Counted from the first letter of the stretch, positions 31,897 through 44,195 are shown. The stretch: DNA of 64,000 nucleotides from Knufia peltigerae (GCA_030247855.1 JAPDRN010000005.1:62001-126000), one strand, 5' to 3'. Notes: generated by a model not told the origin, from the sequence alone. Translations and numbers: made by a program.

Positions 31897-34848
31897 TCAG
31901 ATCGACTCGCCCTCGGCCATGCTGTAGAACGGATTGGCGGGGTCGTAGGGCCACTTGGTCACGACTATATCACCACCGACATAGCTGGTCAGGTTTGCCT
32001 CCGTCAAGGACTTGTCACGAGTAGGTCAGTCATCATTCTCGGCAGGAGGAGGGTGGGGAGTCACGCCCGTGCTGGGGAGAGTTTCCGAACAGGTGCAGGA
32101 ACTTACCATGTCGTAGGAGCAGATGGCATTTCCACTGCCAAACTTCTTGATGTTGATCACGGTGTCGTTCTTGTCATAGTCGATCTCGACCTCTTGAATG
32201 GTGGACTTGACCGGATTTTCCAAGAAATAGTTCACAGGAGAGATCACAACGCTCGATTGAGCGGTCTGTTTGTTTCCGTCGTCAGTTCCGAGTCCCGTCT
32301 GGTGCCGACAGAGGCAAACGAATATACGAGGGATCATACCGTAAAGACAGTGTTGGGGAGATCCTGAGTGTCGGGAACGTGATGCATACCGAGGTTGAAG
32401 TAGCTACACAGAGACGAGGAAATTCGAGTCAGCAGTGCTTATGTTCCCTGACTGCAAGGGGAGAAGAAAAGAGGACTCACAGCACGAGATCTTCCTGATC
32501 AAGCGACTCGCCGTCAAAAAACTTGCCAAAGTCGACGACGGGGCGGAACGTGTCGAGCGAGTTGAAGGCGTAGACACTGCGTGGCTCCGTGTCCTTTTGC
32601 CTGACGGCGTACAGCTGGTGAGTGGCCCAGTGGTCACTGTTTTTGAGGTCGGACGAGTCGATCACGGTCAGGTGAGCGGTGTTGGCGGTGGCCGGCGAGA
32701 TCTTGAATCCCGGGTATTCTCCGTACTTATTGGGCGTGTCGCGGTTGACGACGGCGTAGAAGCTCGACAGGTTGGGGGACCAATTGATCTTGGAGTCGTC
32801 CTCGCTTTCGATAAAGGATCTGTTCAACTTCATGGTGTTTCGAGCTTGACCGTTGGACCAGGGATAGCTAGGAACACAAAGTCAGTCCCACCACTTAGAA
32901 TGATCTTTTGAGAGGTCACAGGGGAAACCAGAGGAAGGAACCTACACTTCCGTCGTGGGAACAACATCGACCTTCATCAGACTGTTGTTGGTGCCATGGA
33001 CGTCGAGATCAAGCTTGTAGTTAAGCACATGGTCATGCATGGAGCCCGAGACGGCGTCATGGATATGAAAGCCATAGTCCGAGTTCTTGGCCCAGAAGGC
33101 GGCGGCGATGTAACCCGAGGCTCGCACAGTGACGTGAATAGATCCGTCGTGGTAGAAGGCGTACTCGAACATGTAGTCATAGTTGCCGAGGGTGCTGACG
33201 CTACGCAGGATCAAATGAATATTCTTGGTGGCGTAGACATAGTTGACGGCCGTGTGACGTGCCACAGGGTAGCCCGCGTCATGCTCAAAGATACAGATGC
33301 TCTTGTGATGCGTGCGGCGAGTCTCACGCCAGTAGAACGAGGTGTCGAGGTACGTGGCATAGGCCGGGCAGTCGTAGCCGCCGATGAGCTCAAAAGCGTT
33401 GGGGCCGAAGCCATAGTACGAGTCGAGAAACGCCTGTGACGACTGACCGGGGCCCGTACCGGCGTAGTGAGCGAGAGCCTCTTGCAAGCCCAGCTCGTAA
33501 ATGATACGCTCACCCTTGAACTTGATGTCGTATAGTCGCATCCCCGTGTCGCGCGAGAAAGCCATAAAGAAGGTGTAGCCCACTAGAGAGTAGTCACGGT
33601 CAGTGGAAAAAATGTCACAGTCTTTTTGTGCCGTGGGAATACATACTCCATTCGATATAGGTCTCTTCCTCGTCAACAGCGAAGCGTTGGCCCGACGGTT
33701 GAACCTCGGTCGGTGGCGGCGTCTGGTCGTGCTCATACACAGGCCCCGTGGGTGACGTGGCATCCCAATCGCCGTCTTGATCGACCTTTAGGATCTCGAA
33801 CGTGCCGTTCTCAAAGGCGGTCCGGAAGGACTCGGTGGTGTCCCAAAATTCGCCGTTGTAGTACCAGCCCAACACCGACCACTTGGACGGATCGCGGCCC
33901 GTCAGGTCTGTGCGGACGGCCAGGCCACTGTAGATGAGAGAGCCCGTGCTATACATGGTGGTTGGCATCAGGGTGTACTCGTTCCACGTCGTCACCGCAC
34001 CAGTCACGTCGTCGATCCAGAGCGGGTCGCTAGGACCGATGGCGAGTGGATCAGTGGGAGAGTTGGTGAAGGTCTAGATCAAGGGAGTCAGTATCGAACA
34101 TGTTCTTTCCAAGGGGTTATGATTTCATGTACTAACCCCGTTGAACATTTTCATCAAGATATCCTCAACCGACGCTGAAATGTTGACGAGGAACTGGTTA
34201 TAAGCATCGTTATCGGCGTTATAGATACGCTGGTAGCCTGCTCCCTTGTTATAGGGATAGTCTAGCGTCTGGATGGTCGTCTCGTTGGAGACGGGCAGCG
34301 GGCCTACCATGTACTCCCTGATGTACGGCTCCATTGTGGCCTGGAACTGGAGCGTCGCTCTGGCATACCGCGCCGGCTTGGGCCCTTCGCCGTTGAGGTA
34401 CGGCAGGGCGTCGGACTTGTTGGGCTGCAAAGTCTCGACCTGGACGATGACATTGTCCCAGCTAACAAGAACAACAACGGCAAAAGATCAGTACACGAGG
34501 GAAACCCCGAAGAAAAGGAAAAGACAGAAGAAGTCGCACGAACCTGGTCGCGTTGGCGTTGGCTGTGAGGTTGAGTTCGCTCTGCTCGTGAAGAAACTTG
34601 GTCACGGCGGCCGAGTCGTCTGCGCTCAGGGGGGCAAAGATGTTTGGCAGCGGTGCCTTGGTCGATGGAGTGTTTGTCGTGTCGCACGACTGGCTAGTCA
34701 CCGCGTGGCTGGTCAAGTCCATGGGCCTGCCACTCTTGATGGCCATCGGCACCCTTCCCGGGGGGAAGCCCTTCATGCCAGATGGCGATGCCGAGGCCAT
34801 GGAGGCCAGGCCACCAACAGCCAGCAAGGCTGATGAGAAACCCCTCAT
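31897..34848 (-). CDS. Secreted copper (TPQ) amine oxidase, eight exons
   Basis: Exons 34848-34544, 34461-34137, 34073-33647, 33582-32946, 32867-32481, 32403-32340, 32265-32107 and 31998-31897 give 801 residues. All introns are GT-AG, 63-108 bp, and in phase. Copper amine oxidases convert primary amines to aldehydes, ammonia and peroxide. The catalytic-base region FLDSYYGFG (Asp406), the cofactor motif NYDY (Tyr487, which would become topaquinone) and the copper-binding HDH (His535, His537) are all present, and a C-terminal MHHVPD is a candidate for the third copper ligand. A hydrophobic N-terminus ending ASASPSG is a signal peptide, and several N-glycosylation sequons are present, so the enzyme is probably extracellular. 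The last acceptor (32000-31999) was chosen because it alone keeps NLTSYVGGDIVV in frame. All key residues are intact. Confidence 0.9.
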
Positions 34849-35835
34849 CTTTTCGTTTTGTTTTATATTTTCGTTGTCCTTTTTCCTCGGCCTTTTCTGA
34901 AACAGAGACTTGAGAGGTTGTTCACAAGGGCTGTGAGATAATAAAAATACTCTTCCATGGTATGGTCCAGCACGGATGTGCCCTTCTTATAGGCGTCGAG
35001 CATCTATGCCCGAGCCATGATGACGAGCGAGCGGAGCCACCCTACCGACATGAAGGTTGAGGCCGCTTTCGAACCGGCATGTTCTTATCGCAAACAAGTA
35101 AAACTGTTCATCCAGGATCGTCCGAAAATTTTTCACGGCTAGATCTTTACTACCTGAGCATAGCGAGCGCTCAGCTGAGTATGTTGGCGTCATTGACGCC
35201 TTTGCACGAGTAGTGCCAGTGTTCTAGTGCTGTGTGGGAGTTGTAAAGGCTCGGGTGTCAGTGGGTGCAATATTCCTATATGCCACTAATTAGTTCCCGT
35301 ATTTAGGCGTTGAAATAAAATTAACAAGCTTCTGATCATGATAAGCGCGCTCCTGGGCAATCCTAGCTCGGCAGAAGCCAAGAAAGATAAGTCAATGCCC
35401 GTTGATTGGACATGAGGATATCGAAGAAGCCAGTCCCGACTCACACTCAGACAGACATACTCCTAGTACGCCCGTGGGCAATGAGGAGCGTAAGACACTG
35501 GGTGACGGAGCTGGTGTATAGCGATCCGGCAACGCTATCCCGACGGTTGCTTGATAGGGCACAAATCAAGGTAGGTTACTTTTACTGTCCAAACCCCAAG
35601 CCCAATCTTCGATGGAAGGCTTATCAGTGGGGGAATTGTTTTCATCTCCGATACCGACTCAAGAACTTCCCAAATAGGCTATGATTGGAGACAGGCGCGG
35701 CGTGCTTCAACTTCTGATTGTTCAGTCATGTTACTCATCCTAATTATTCAATCGAGTCCAAAATACCTTTGGGGAGGGATTACTTCGTTGGATATGCAAA
35801 ATACCTTTCGGAAGGACTTGAAGTTATTGTCTTTG
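34849..35835. other. Upstream of the amine oxidase gene, no gene seen
   Basis: Probable promoter side of the amine oxidase. GATA-type motifs occur (AGATAA at 34937, CTTATC near 35084, AGATAA near 35385). No coding frame is convincing. Confidence 0.4.
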
Positions 35836-35996
35836 TGTCACGACTATGCGTTTGAAACACGGTTAAAGAATTCAGTACGAAGGAGGGCGTTCTAAGCCCT
35901 TGTATGGCGTTTTGAGGCCGTAGCGCAGTTGTTGTGTGTCGAGCAGGGCGAGGTAGTTTCCCGAATAGCACTAGGCACATGATTAGGATCCTAACA
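35836..35996 (+). repeat. LTR-like family B, copy 3
   Basis: It begins TGTCACGACTATGCG and ends AGGATCCTAACA. It has the same internal blocks as copy 1, plus a CCCTTGTATGGCGTTTTGAGG segment shared with the inverted copy at 38845-38991. Confidence 0.75.
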
Positions 35997-36195
35997 TTCT
36001 TGTACCAACAGCCACCAAGTCACCGCTCACCATTGACCAGCCAGAGCAGCAACCAGCTGTACTGCTGTACTGTGTAGTCCTCTGGCGGCCACCAGATCTA
36101 GCTGTACTCTGTTACAGCCAAAGTAATTCTTGACAATGAATGACTAACCTCTTACTCTTCGCATCTGATTGGTTAATCATGTGGTTGATCCTCCC

Positions 36196-37791
36196 TCATG
36201 GAAATGGATCGTACTCTCCGATCCCGAGACAGACTCCATCGACCTCGTTACCATCGATGTGCTGTGCCACTATACCTCCGGCGCCGATACGGAGGAGGTC
36301 ACCTCCCCGCGGCGAGCTGCCGTTCATGGGTATCCATCCCATTTTCTGCGGACCGTGCCAGGGATCCTCGGCGAAGGCGAGGATGTGGTCCTGTAAGACC
36401 TTGCTGACTGCGGCTTCGAGGTCCGTGGAGGGGGCCACGCCGTCGAGGCAGTGGTACGTGCCGAAGGCGATGGGGATGTCGCTAGCATGGTACGCGCCGA
36501 GCCATTTGTAGCGGTTCAGGTTGGGGAATGTGCCGGCGTATTGGATGCGGTAGGTTGGTAGGCCGACGTCGCTGCGGTAGGTGGTCATGTTCAAGCTCGG
36601 GCAGACCAAACCCTCGACGGTGCCTTTGGTGACGGCCGGCTGCCAGGGCCCTTCGGTCAGATTGGCCGCCGGCCAGGGGACGAGGGAGGACATCTCGTTC
36701 GCCGTCATGGAGAGAATCGCCGGGCGCCGCGCGAACTTGCCTGCCGCCGCGCGAGCCTCGTAGTCGGCGAATATGACCTTTTCGTCAATGACCATGTTGA
36801 ACCTCATCGGCGGGGACGTGCCCGCGTCCGCGTACTGGCCGACGAAGTTGATGATCTGCGCGAACGGCACTTGACGCATGCAGTCGAGCTCGGCCGCACC
36901 GCCGTCGTCCAGGCCCGGGAAGTCGCATCCGAATCGGCTGGCCACGAAGGTGAAGTTGGAATGCGTCGGGTCTTGGCGATCTACACCATTGAAGATCAAT
37001 CCGGACTGGAACCAGAAGCCTTGCACGATCGGGTCGTCGGGCCAAGCGTAGGAATGGATGTCAGCGGCGATGGATCCCGCCGACTGGCCCCAAAGTGTGA
37101 TCCGGTCCGGGTCACCGCCAAAGGCTGCGATGTGATCACGAACCCACTCTAGAGCAGCACGCTGATCCAGCATGGCCAGATTCTGCTCGCTGTCTGCGAG
37201 GCCGCGCGCCCGTGGGAAGCCGAGGATGTCCATGCGGTGGTTTATGGTGACAACGATATGCGACTGCGTCCGCTCAACCCACGAGTCCGGGATCTGCCAG
37301 GGAATATCGACGCCACCGAGAATGAAGCCACCTCCAGTAATGAAGAAGAGCACCGGCAATCCCTTGCTAGGAGGTGTCGGCAATCTCGTCGGCGTCCAGA
37401 TTGCCAGGTACAGGCAGTCTTCTGAGGTGGCCTCCCCCACCAGACCCGATGAATCGTTCTGGTTGCCGTTGTAGATCAGATTGCCTTTGGATAGAGGTAG
37501 GTCAAAGAGCGAAATGACCGAAGTCACGAACTGCCCGCACGAGGGTGGGTACCGCGTGGCGTAATGATGTTTCTCCGGAGACGGCGAGAGCCTCTTCGGT
37601 GGCATCCAGCGACGCCCCAGCACTGGCGGTTCCGCGAACGGGACGGCGCGGTACTGGCGTGTATTGGGATACTTGGGGTCGATGAGGCCCGTGTAGGAAC
37701 CCTGAGGAAGCTGTACCGTGAGATTGGCAGGTCGTCCGGTCACCGCGGCGGCGCTTGTCAGCGCCAATAGCGATAGCAGGGCGAGTCTCAT
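36196..37791 (-). CDS. Secreted type-B carboxylesterase/lipase
   Basis: An intronless gene. From the ATG at 37791 it encodes 531 residues beginning MRLALLSLLALTSAAAV, a clean signal peptide; an ATG at 37833 would add 14 residues before it. The protein is an alpha/beta-hydrolase of the carboxylesterase/cholinesterase family. In numbering from 37833 the oxyanion GGGF is at 167-170, the nucleophile is Ser251 in LWGQSAGS, the acid is probably Glu380 (TANEMSS), and the base is His449 (GAYHASDIPIAFG). Conserved SEDCLYLAIWTP and VTINHRMDILGFP are also present. It probably hydrolyses esters or lipids outside the cell. The natural substrate cannot be told. The gene sits between two LTR-like repeats in opposite orientation (35836-35996 and 38845-38991). 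Confidence 0.9.
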   Translation of the reverse strand: MRLALLSLLALTSAAAVTGRPANLTVQLPQGSYTGLIDPKYPNTRQYRAVPFAEPPVLGRRWMPPKRLSPSPEKHHYATRYPPSCGQFVTSVISLFDLPLSKGNLIYNGNQNDSSGLVGEATSEDCLYLAIWTPTRLPTPPSKGLPVLFFITGGGFILGGVDIPWQIPDSWVERTQSHIVVTINHRMDILGFPRARGLADSEQNLAMLDQRAALEWVRDHIAAFGGDPDRITLWGQSAGSIAADIHSYAWPDDPIVQGFWFQSGLIFNGVDRQDPTHSNFTFVASRFGCDFPGLDDGGAAELDCMRQVPFAQIINFVGQYADAGTSPPMRFNMVIDEKVIFADYEARAAAGKFARRPAILSMTANEMSSLVPWPAANLTEGPWQPAVTKGTVEGLVCPSLNMTTYRSDVGLPTYRIQYAGTFPNLNRYKWLGAYHASDIPIAFGTYHCLDGVAPSTDLEAAVSKVLQDHILAFAEDPWHGPQKMGWIPMNGSSPRGGDLLRIGAGGIVAQHIDGNEVDGVCLGIGEYDPFP

Positions 37792-37833
37792 AGTCAAATG
37801 CCGGTTACTTGCTAGGGTGAAAGCCGTAGCCAT

Positions 37834-38844
37834 AACCCCCCAACCTGTAACGAAAAGTTGTAGCGTTTGATCGATGGCATCAGAAGGATCTTCTTCTTTT
37901 TATCTCCTCCGACCGCGCCGCTCTTATCGCTTTATCCGGTGGACATTGAATCGGATGATTCTTGACTTGACATCATGTTGGCTATCAAAGCTCCGTCCAG
38001 ATGTAAATCCGCAGGCGAGAGTCGGTTCCCGAGGCAATCGGCTCCAGAGATGTCACCATCGGCATAGCGCTGAGCGAGTATCATGATGCGAGAGGAAGCC
38101 TTTTTGGTGTCACTGGCAAATATGAACATATAGTTAGTCGAATCCCTTTTCCGCGGGCATTCCAGGTATCCGGGCCACTTTGGGATATTGCATACCGGCA
38201 AATGCCTTGGATTGATTTATTGGATGGCCTCCTGCACTGCAACTGTGGAGTGAGATCCATCTTCAACTAGATCAGGTAGACAATCTTGTTGCAGCAATAT
38301 TCTTCTCAAGAATCATTGGTACCCAGGCAAGAAGGGGATAGATCGTCGATACAATCGAAAGAGCACAATCTCAACTAAATCAGCCCACGGAGATCAACTG
38401 GCCTTTGGCAAACCGGAAAACTTATCGGGGACAGATGTGCGTCTGTTGAGATATGACAGCTTACAATCGCTTCTGCATGGTTTATCTGGAAGAATTTCCC
38501 GCGGACAACTTTTTGACTTATCGATTGTCGAGATGTCGCGTCCCCACTCATTGGACGTTCCGTAGAGCGGGGGCTTTGAGACTGACAGTGTAGTAAGACC
38601 AGCAATAGGAAATCGTGCATAGGCACGGACAATCCTCATATTCGTCTTAGAGACACTTCGTTCGCGAAGAGCATCTGAGCATGCACCATACTATTGACCA
38701 ATCAAATGCTCAGAGTGCTGCTGAGTCAGTCACCCCCAAATTATTTGGAGTTGCAGCACAGGAGCTGAACTACTGTAACTCGCGCTTCGTCCACGAGCCG
38801 AGCCACGAACCGAGCCACACCTGATAAGATAAGTCCAAGTTGCA
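37834..38844. other. Esterase upstream region, no gene seen
   Basis: Promoter side of the esterase gene. No frame with a recognisable product. Confidence 0.4.
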
Positions 38845-38991
38845 TGTCGGGGTCATGATCATGTGACTGGTGCTATTCGAGAACTGCCTCGGTCTGCGCA
38901 CTGCCCTATAACCTCAACACCGTACAAGGGTTTCGAACACTCTCCTCCGTACTGAATTCTTTAGTCGTGTTTCGAGCGCATGGTCGTGACA
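38845..38991 (-). repeat. LTR-like family B, copy 4 (inverted)
   Basis: Read on the minus strand it begins TGTCACGACCATGCGCTCG and ends CATGACCCCGACA, with the shared GAATTCAGTACGGAGGAG, CCCTTGTACGG and GTGTTGAGG blocks. It is the inverted partner of copy 3. Confidence 0.75.
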
Positions 38992-39966
38992 GGGTCAGGG
39001 AGCGCTACGTTGCGCTGCATAGACTGAGAATAACTCCGTGTGCTCTCGGGTGCCAGGTACTTATGGCGGCTCGTCAACGTTCAACGAATCGTGTGGTGTG
39101 TACTGAAGATTAGTTGGCTGATACTGCGCGGCTGGATAGTTTTGGTGCCGGTGACTCGGAGGTTCCTACACGTTCACTATTACAACAACAAAATCCCCAG
39201 CTAAGAGACCCCAATTCAACCAGTCACCTTCAAGAAATTGAGGCTTCATCGATTGTGCTTGCGTTAGACTGCGGCATCCCAGCCAAGCGGTCGTGTAAGC
39301 AGTCAAAGCAATCTAAACAATCATCCCAGAATCAACGAAAGTGACACAACGCCAGTGATCACATGAAAACAGCCGAGTCCGTTTCCAAACACCCCCTTTA
39401 AACCATGCGACAATTCGGGGAGATTACAAGTTGTTATGCACACCGAAAATGATTGGATGCAGGGCTACGCGCACTCACATTAACTTGCCTCAAATGCGAG
39501 GAGAAGGATACTCCTGAGCACGTGATGAGCTGTGCTTTAACACAAAGGATGGTCTGCATGAGCGAATCAGAACAACAAACAGTATCGGAAGACGTATTAT
39601 TCCCCGACCACGGCTCCAGCGAGACGTATGAAGCGATAAGAAATAACAATCGTGCCGGAAACTGGTTACCGATATTTCCCTTTTCCTGTCGCGAATTCTT
39701 GATAGATGCGGGCATCAGCTGTGCCGACTCTGGATTCAGAGCGTTGACCAGGACTGACACACTACTAATGCCATAAGCTCTTGTCATTCTTTCCACGGAT
39801 CACTCGCCATGGCTGATTGAATGGAAAAGTGTTCCCTACAGTCGTGGTTTGTTTCATGCGTCTTCTACATTATGCAAGAATGCGGTCACATTGCCCATGG
39901 CAACCAGGTTCAGCCTCCGTCCACACGCCCTCTTTCAATCGTCGTTGTGAGGTCCACCGTCGACAA
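38992..39966. other. Gene-poor stretch
   Basis: Only short frames. A plus-strand frame (39453-39776) with CLKCEEKDTPEHVMSC is open for 107 codons without a recognised domain. Confidence 0.35.
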
Positions 39967-40880
39967 AATGATATCTCTCTTCCTCAAAGTTCGGCTCTGG
40001 GTAGGCAGGAAGCGCTTTGGCTCTTTGGGGCCGAGTGTCGTGAGAGTGAGCCGAGCCCGAATCATCAAAGGGCCGTGCGAATCGGTGGAGCTCGTAAGGC
40101 CTGAACTATCCTGCTCGGCACACCTCTATACCCGTGCCGAAGGTCCATCGAGCCTATCGTATCGGCGGGCATCTCTACATCGAGATGGATTTTGTCCACG
40201 GGGGCACTCTCCAAGCTATATGGTCTGGCGATACATTATCTCCCGGTGAGAAGCAAGCTATTATGAAACAGGTTGCCGATTACATTGGCCAACTTCGAAC
40301 ACTCGAACCGCCACGGAAAGGAGTTGTCGCCTCCCCAGGACTTGGACAGTGCCTCGACTACCGGGTAGGACACAAACTCTTCGGTCCTTTCAGCGATAAC
40401 GAGGAATTCCATGCATTCCTCCGTGGATACATCCCATAGGAGGATTGTACGCGGGTCTACGGTCCAAGCGTCACGCGGTGTCATACTCGTCGCCACCGAA
40501 CCTGTTTCTCTCACGGGGACTTTTGCCAACGCAATCTCATCGTCCAAAATTGCAAAATCGTCGCCGTCATTGATTAGCAATTCGCCGGATGGTATCCGGA
40601 ATATTGGGAATACACAAAGGCGCATTTTGGACTTCTCAACACACCAGACTGGTATATCGAGGTTGAGCATGCTGTATCTAGATATGACGATGAGTTGACG
40701 GCGGAACGTGCCCTATGGCGGCAATTGGACCAACCGGGGATGTTGCAACATCAGGACTCGCAGGTTGCCGGCCAAGGGAAAGCACGACAACGTCCAAGAC
40801 ATTGCTTAAGCGGCTCTTCATCTCGCCCGAGCAAGTTTTGGGTTCCTCCACCATTGCCCTGTCGATCATTCAATAAGTGA
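39967..40880 (+). pseudogene. APH-family phosphotransferase-like gene, broken
   Basis: The order of motifs is that of the fungal aminoglycoside-phosphotransferase-like (kinase-fold) family: RLWVGRKRFG, GPSVVRVSRARIIKGPCE, then after a one-base frame change SIPVPKVHRAYRIGG, YIEMDF, IMKQVADYIGQLR, the catalytic SHGDFCQRNLIV, VAVID-stop-QFAGWYPEYWEY. In-frame TAG codons lie at 40437-40439 and 40575-40577. The second sits exactly where the family has the Trp of IDW, so TGG became TAG. The first is compatible with a CAG-to-TAG change. These are the single-base changes RIP would make. The gene is dead but still readable, so inactivation is probably not ancient. Substrate of the family is mostly unknown in fungi. 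Confidence 0.8.
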
Positions 40881-42867
40881 TCAAGGCTGGCAGGGTCTGG
40901 GGATGATGGCCGGCGATTGGAAACTTTGCAGAGGATCAAACATTCTGAGCTAGGGATTCTGGAGGTTGGGGATAGTTCGGTCAATGGTTATTAACATGTC
41001 CATGTATTTATGAGCCGAGGACCGGGCAGGCAAGGCCACAAGAGTTCAAAAGGAACAGAAGATAGACGGGCCATGACTGGAATAAAACTAATACCACAGT
41101 AAATTGCTTGATTGGCAGTGGGAACGCTTACAACCTGTGAGTCGTCAGAATGAGTCGTGCTTAGCTCGTCTTTCGATGTCAAGAGAGCCTAGTGTCTCAC
41201 GCCTCAACCGGCTGGTCTCGAGGTTCTCTGTCTGGACCCTGTGGATTTGGAAGGGAGGTTGCTGGAAGAGAGACAGACAATGCTCAGGGCTTGCCTTCTC
41301 TTCTCCCATCCGATAGCCAAGCTTCCAACGAGTCATGTGAAGATTCGACTTTCGACGCATAGGCGTGAGAACCGGTTCGTATGGTACAGAACCTCCTGCA
41401 GATCCGATATGGTACGATCAACCATCGTCTCGTACACCCCTTGAGTACTGTGGCTGTCGCGTTGACATGGCGACTATAAAGCCTCCGTGTCTCTCAACAC
41501 TTCTTACCACGGAGCCGACGAGTCGAGGGTACAATGCAGGAATGTCGGCGGATCGCTGTTGCAATGTCGGTTCTTATTCCACTCTTCTACAGAGAAGCCT
41601 TGGTCTGCTCTTTGGAGCTCGTTGCCCCCCACACGGTCTTGGGCGATCAGGAGTCACTGCAGGAGACTCAGAACGGGATTGATCATTGAGAAATGACAAG
41701 GGTCGGGACAGGTGACAAGTTTTGGATGGCAGAAGTGCTGCAATAACTCTGCGATCCGATAGATGAATGGTTACGTTACGACTGAATCCATCCTTTGATA
41801 GAAGTGATTTGTAAAACGGTTGTGGCGTCTTGTTCAACCATTCACTCTCCTTCACCGTGGTCATCAAATGGCCAATGACTTTCAACCATCTGTCTCTCCA
41901 GCTCTGACTCTGCAAATCCAAGTGCCTGCTCTTTGATCTTCGCCTCGAGTGCTTTGGCTGCTAGATACCGCTGGTTTGGAACCCATCCCTCGGAGCCCAC
42001 CCCTAGACTTTCCGTGGTTGTGTCCAGTTGCTCATCCATCTCCTTTATCTCACGGTAGAGGTTGAAGCACGTCTCAATCTCTGCCTTCGAGTAAGATATA
42101 GGACACGGTGGAGGTTCGTTAAAGCACTCTTTGGTCGCCCTCGACTTGACAACATGGATTTCATAGATCGTGCAGGTGCCTATAATTTGTATGGCGGGGG
42201 AAATGAAGTACCTCGACTCTCGAGTGGCCTTGGGGGCGGGGTAAGGCAAGTAATAGGCATACCAAATTGCCCATACGGAGTATTAGGTAAGTAAAGTACC
42301 GAGGCTGTTGGGGGGCAAGAAGCAAACCGCACGCGGGGGTGGTACCACCAGCTCGTACCAGCAGTACAGTACGAGTAGTCAGTAGTCCTCCGCGGCCTAG
42401 CCCTTGTCTAGGCCAAAGTGGGGGACGATAAGGAGAGACCTCGGGAGCTCAGAAAGCTCACGGCAGCGTGTCGGAGTATTGTACTGTACAAGGAACCGAG
42501 AGAGCAAGCCTCCCAGGCTAGGCTTTCTCCGCAACCCGTTGCCTAATTAGTAGGGTTTGAGTGAGAAATGGCGATAATCAATGTTGGCGCGGTGGCCCTT
42601 TGACGGTCCTGATTGGCGGACGTGACGTTTGCGCTCCCGAGCGCATTCGCTGGATTACTACGTGACCAAGGGTCTGAATGGAATTACACTACCGAGCCAG
42701 GTCCACGTCAGGCGCGGACGAAATAGGCCACCGGATCACGCACCTGCAATGGAACATGTCGTGTAGATAAATACCTCTGCTCACGAGGCAGGTCTTGCAA
42801 CACGACAGATTGGAAACGCGGCCCGGAAGAAATCAGGTTGATAAGCTGTCCAAGGTTGGAGTTGAAA
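40881..42867. other. Gene-poor stretch
   Basis: A minus-strand frame at about 42240-41842 is acidic and helix-rich (AKALEAKIKEQALGFAESEL) but has no ATG near its start. It could be the last exon of an unrecognised gene or a relic. Nothing else is supported. Confidence 0.3.
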
Positions 42868-43940
42868 ATGGCAACTGGCACCGCCACGCAAGAGGCGTCC
42901 GATCTGACACAGAAGCCCCTCGCAACTTCGGACCGCCCCCAGCTCGAACATTTGGCGGCCGATGAACCGGGCACCACCCATGCCAAGGTCGTTGAACTCG
43001 TTCGACGAGACGGTGGTGTTGTGGTTACCGGCCTCGCTAACAAGGAGCTCGTCACTCGCATCCGCAAAGAGCTGAAACCAGCATTCGAGGCAGACATCCC
43101 CGATGAATCGGGCTTCTTTCCTACCACCACCCGTCGTGCAACTGGCCTCTTGGGTGTTTCCGACGGATGTGTCGATCTCGCGACAAACAAACTCTGGATC
43201 GATGTTGCCAACGAGATCTTGACCAGTACCTGTCGACCATGGTATGGAGAGACACGAGCACATTTCGTCTCAAAACCTATCCTGGCCGGCACCTTTGGGT
43301 TCCAAATTGCCCCAGGATCGCGACAACAGGATCTCCATCGTGATGATAGGTAGGCCTTTCGGAATCAGCCGATCTTGCAAGATTTTCAAACAGTGTGCTA
43401 ATTGGTTTTCTTCCCCGGCGGTAGTGACTATCATCTTCCCCCAGGTCTCGATTCGTGCATGGTCGGCCTCCTCGTTGCCTTGACAAAGACCACGGCGGAG
43501 AACGGGGCGACGTTGGTCATCCCACGATCTCATCTTTGGGACTCTGAACGTGCACCCAAGAACGAGGAAGCCATCCCGGTGGAATTGGAGGCCGGTGATG
43601 CCCTAATCTTTGGAGGAAATGTCTTCCATGCGGGTGGTGCCAACAAGACCAAGTGAGTGAGACCCACATCTGCACGTCGTCCAAAATCAGCAGCTGAACC
43701 GATATGATTGCCAGGGATGAGATTCGTGAAGTCGTCGGTCTGTTCATGTGCAAAGGGTTCATGCGTCCCGAGGAAAATCACTGGCTCGCCGTTCCTCCTC
43801 CCGTGGCGAGAAGATTATCCCCACAAGTCCAGCGTCTCCTGGGCTATGGCATCAGTCCTCCTGCGGTTGGCTTCTACAGATACAAGGATCCCATGCAGGT
43901 TTTATTCGGGGTGGATGATGACGAGACAGTGCGACTGTGA
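42868..43940 (+). CDS. Phytanoyl-CoA dioxygenase (PhyH)-like Fe(II)/2OG oxygenase
   Basis: Exons 42868-43349, 43425-43652 and 43715-43940 give 311 residues. Introns of 75 and 62 bp have good motifs (GTAGGC...GGTAG with TGCTAAT; GTGAGT...GCCAG). The iron ligands are visible: LHRDDSDYH (His157, Asp159) and FHAGG (His229). RDGGVVVTGL near the N-terminus is typical of fungal PhyH proteins. Members in fungi hydroxylate or rearrange secondary metabolites (for example in meroterpenoid or fumonisin pathways) or small acids, so the substrate is unknown. No signal peptide; probably cytosolic. It is convergent with the Zn2Cys6 regulator downstream, about 255 bp apart. The ATG at 42868 has context GAAAATGG. 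The gene appears intact. Confidence 0.88.
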
Positions 43941-44195
43941 GAGTGTTCGACTTTCTCGCAGGCATGACGGCGTTGGACTTGGCCGCCTCCGCGGGAGGGA
44001 GGGTTGTTCAAGCTCAACGGCGGCGAAGACTTCCTTCTCGATGATGAAAGTGATCAATATTGTGTCTTGTCGGCATTTCGTGATTGTTAGGCACCTGAAG
44101 CTTATCAGCAGGAAGGCTTTACGGTCGTGGTCAGACGTGAGATGTCAATTTTGTTAGAAATTTTTGTCAAATGGTTCAGAGAACTTGACTGCATA

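Noticed and set aside
32435..34900. Long plus-strand frames opposite the amine oxidase
   Set aside because: They overlap exons of a complete eight-exon copper amine oxidase and show no domains.
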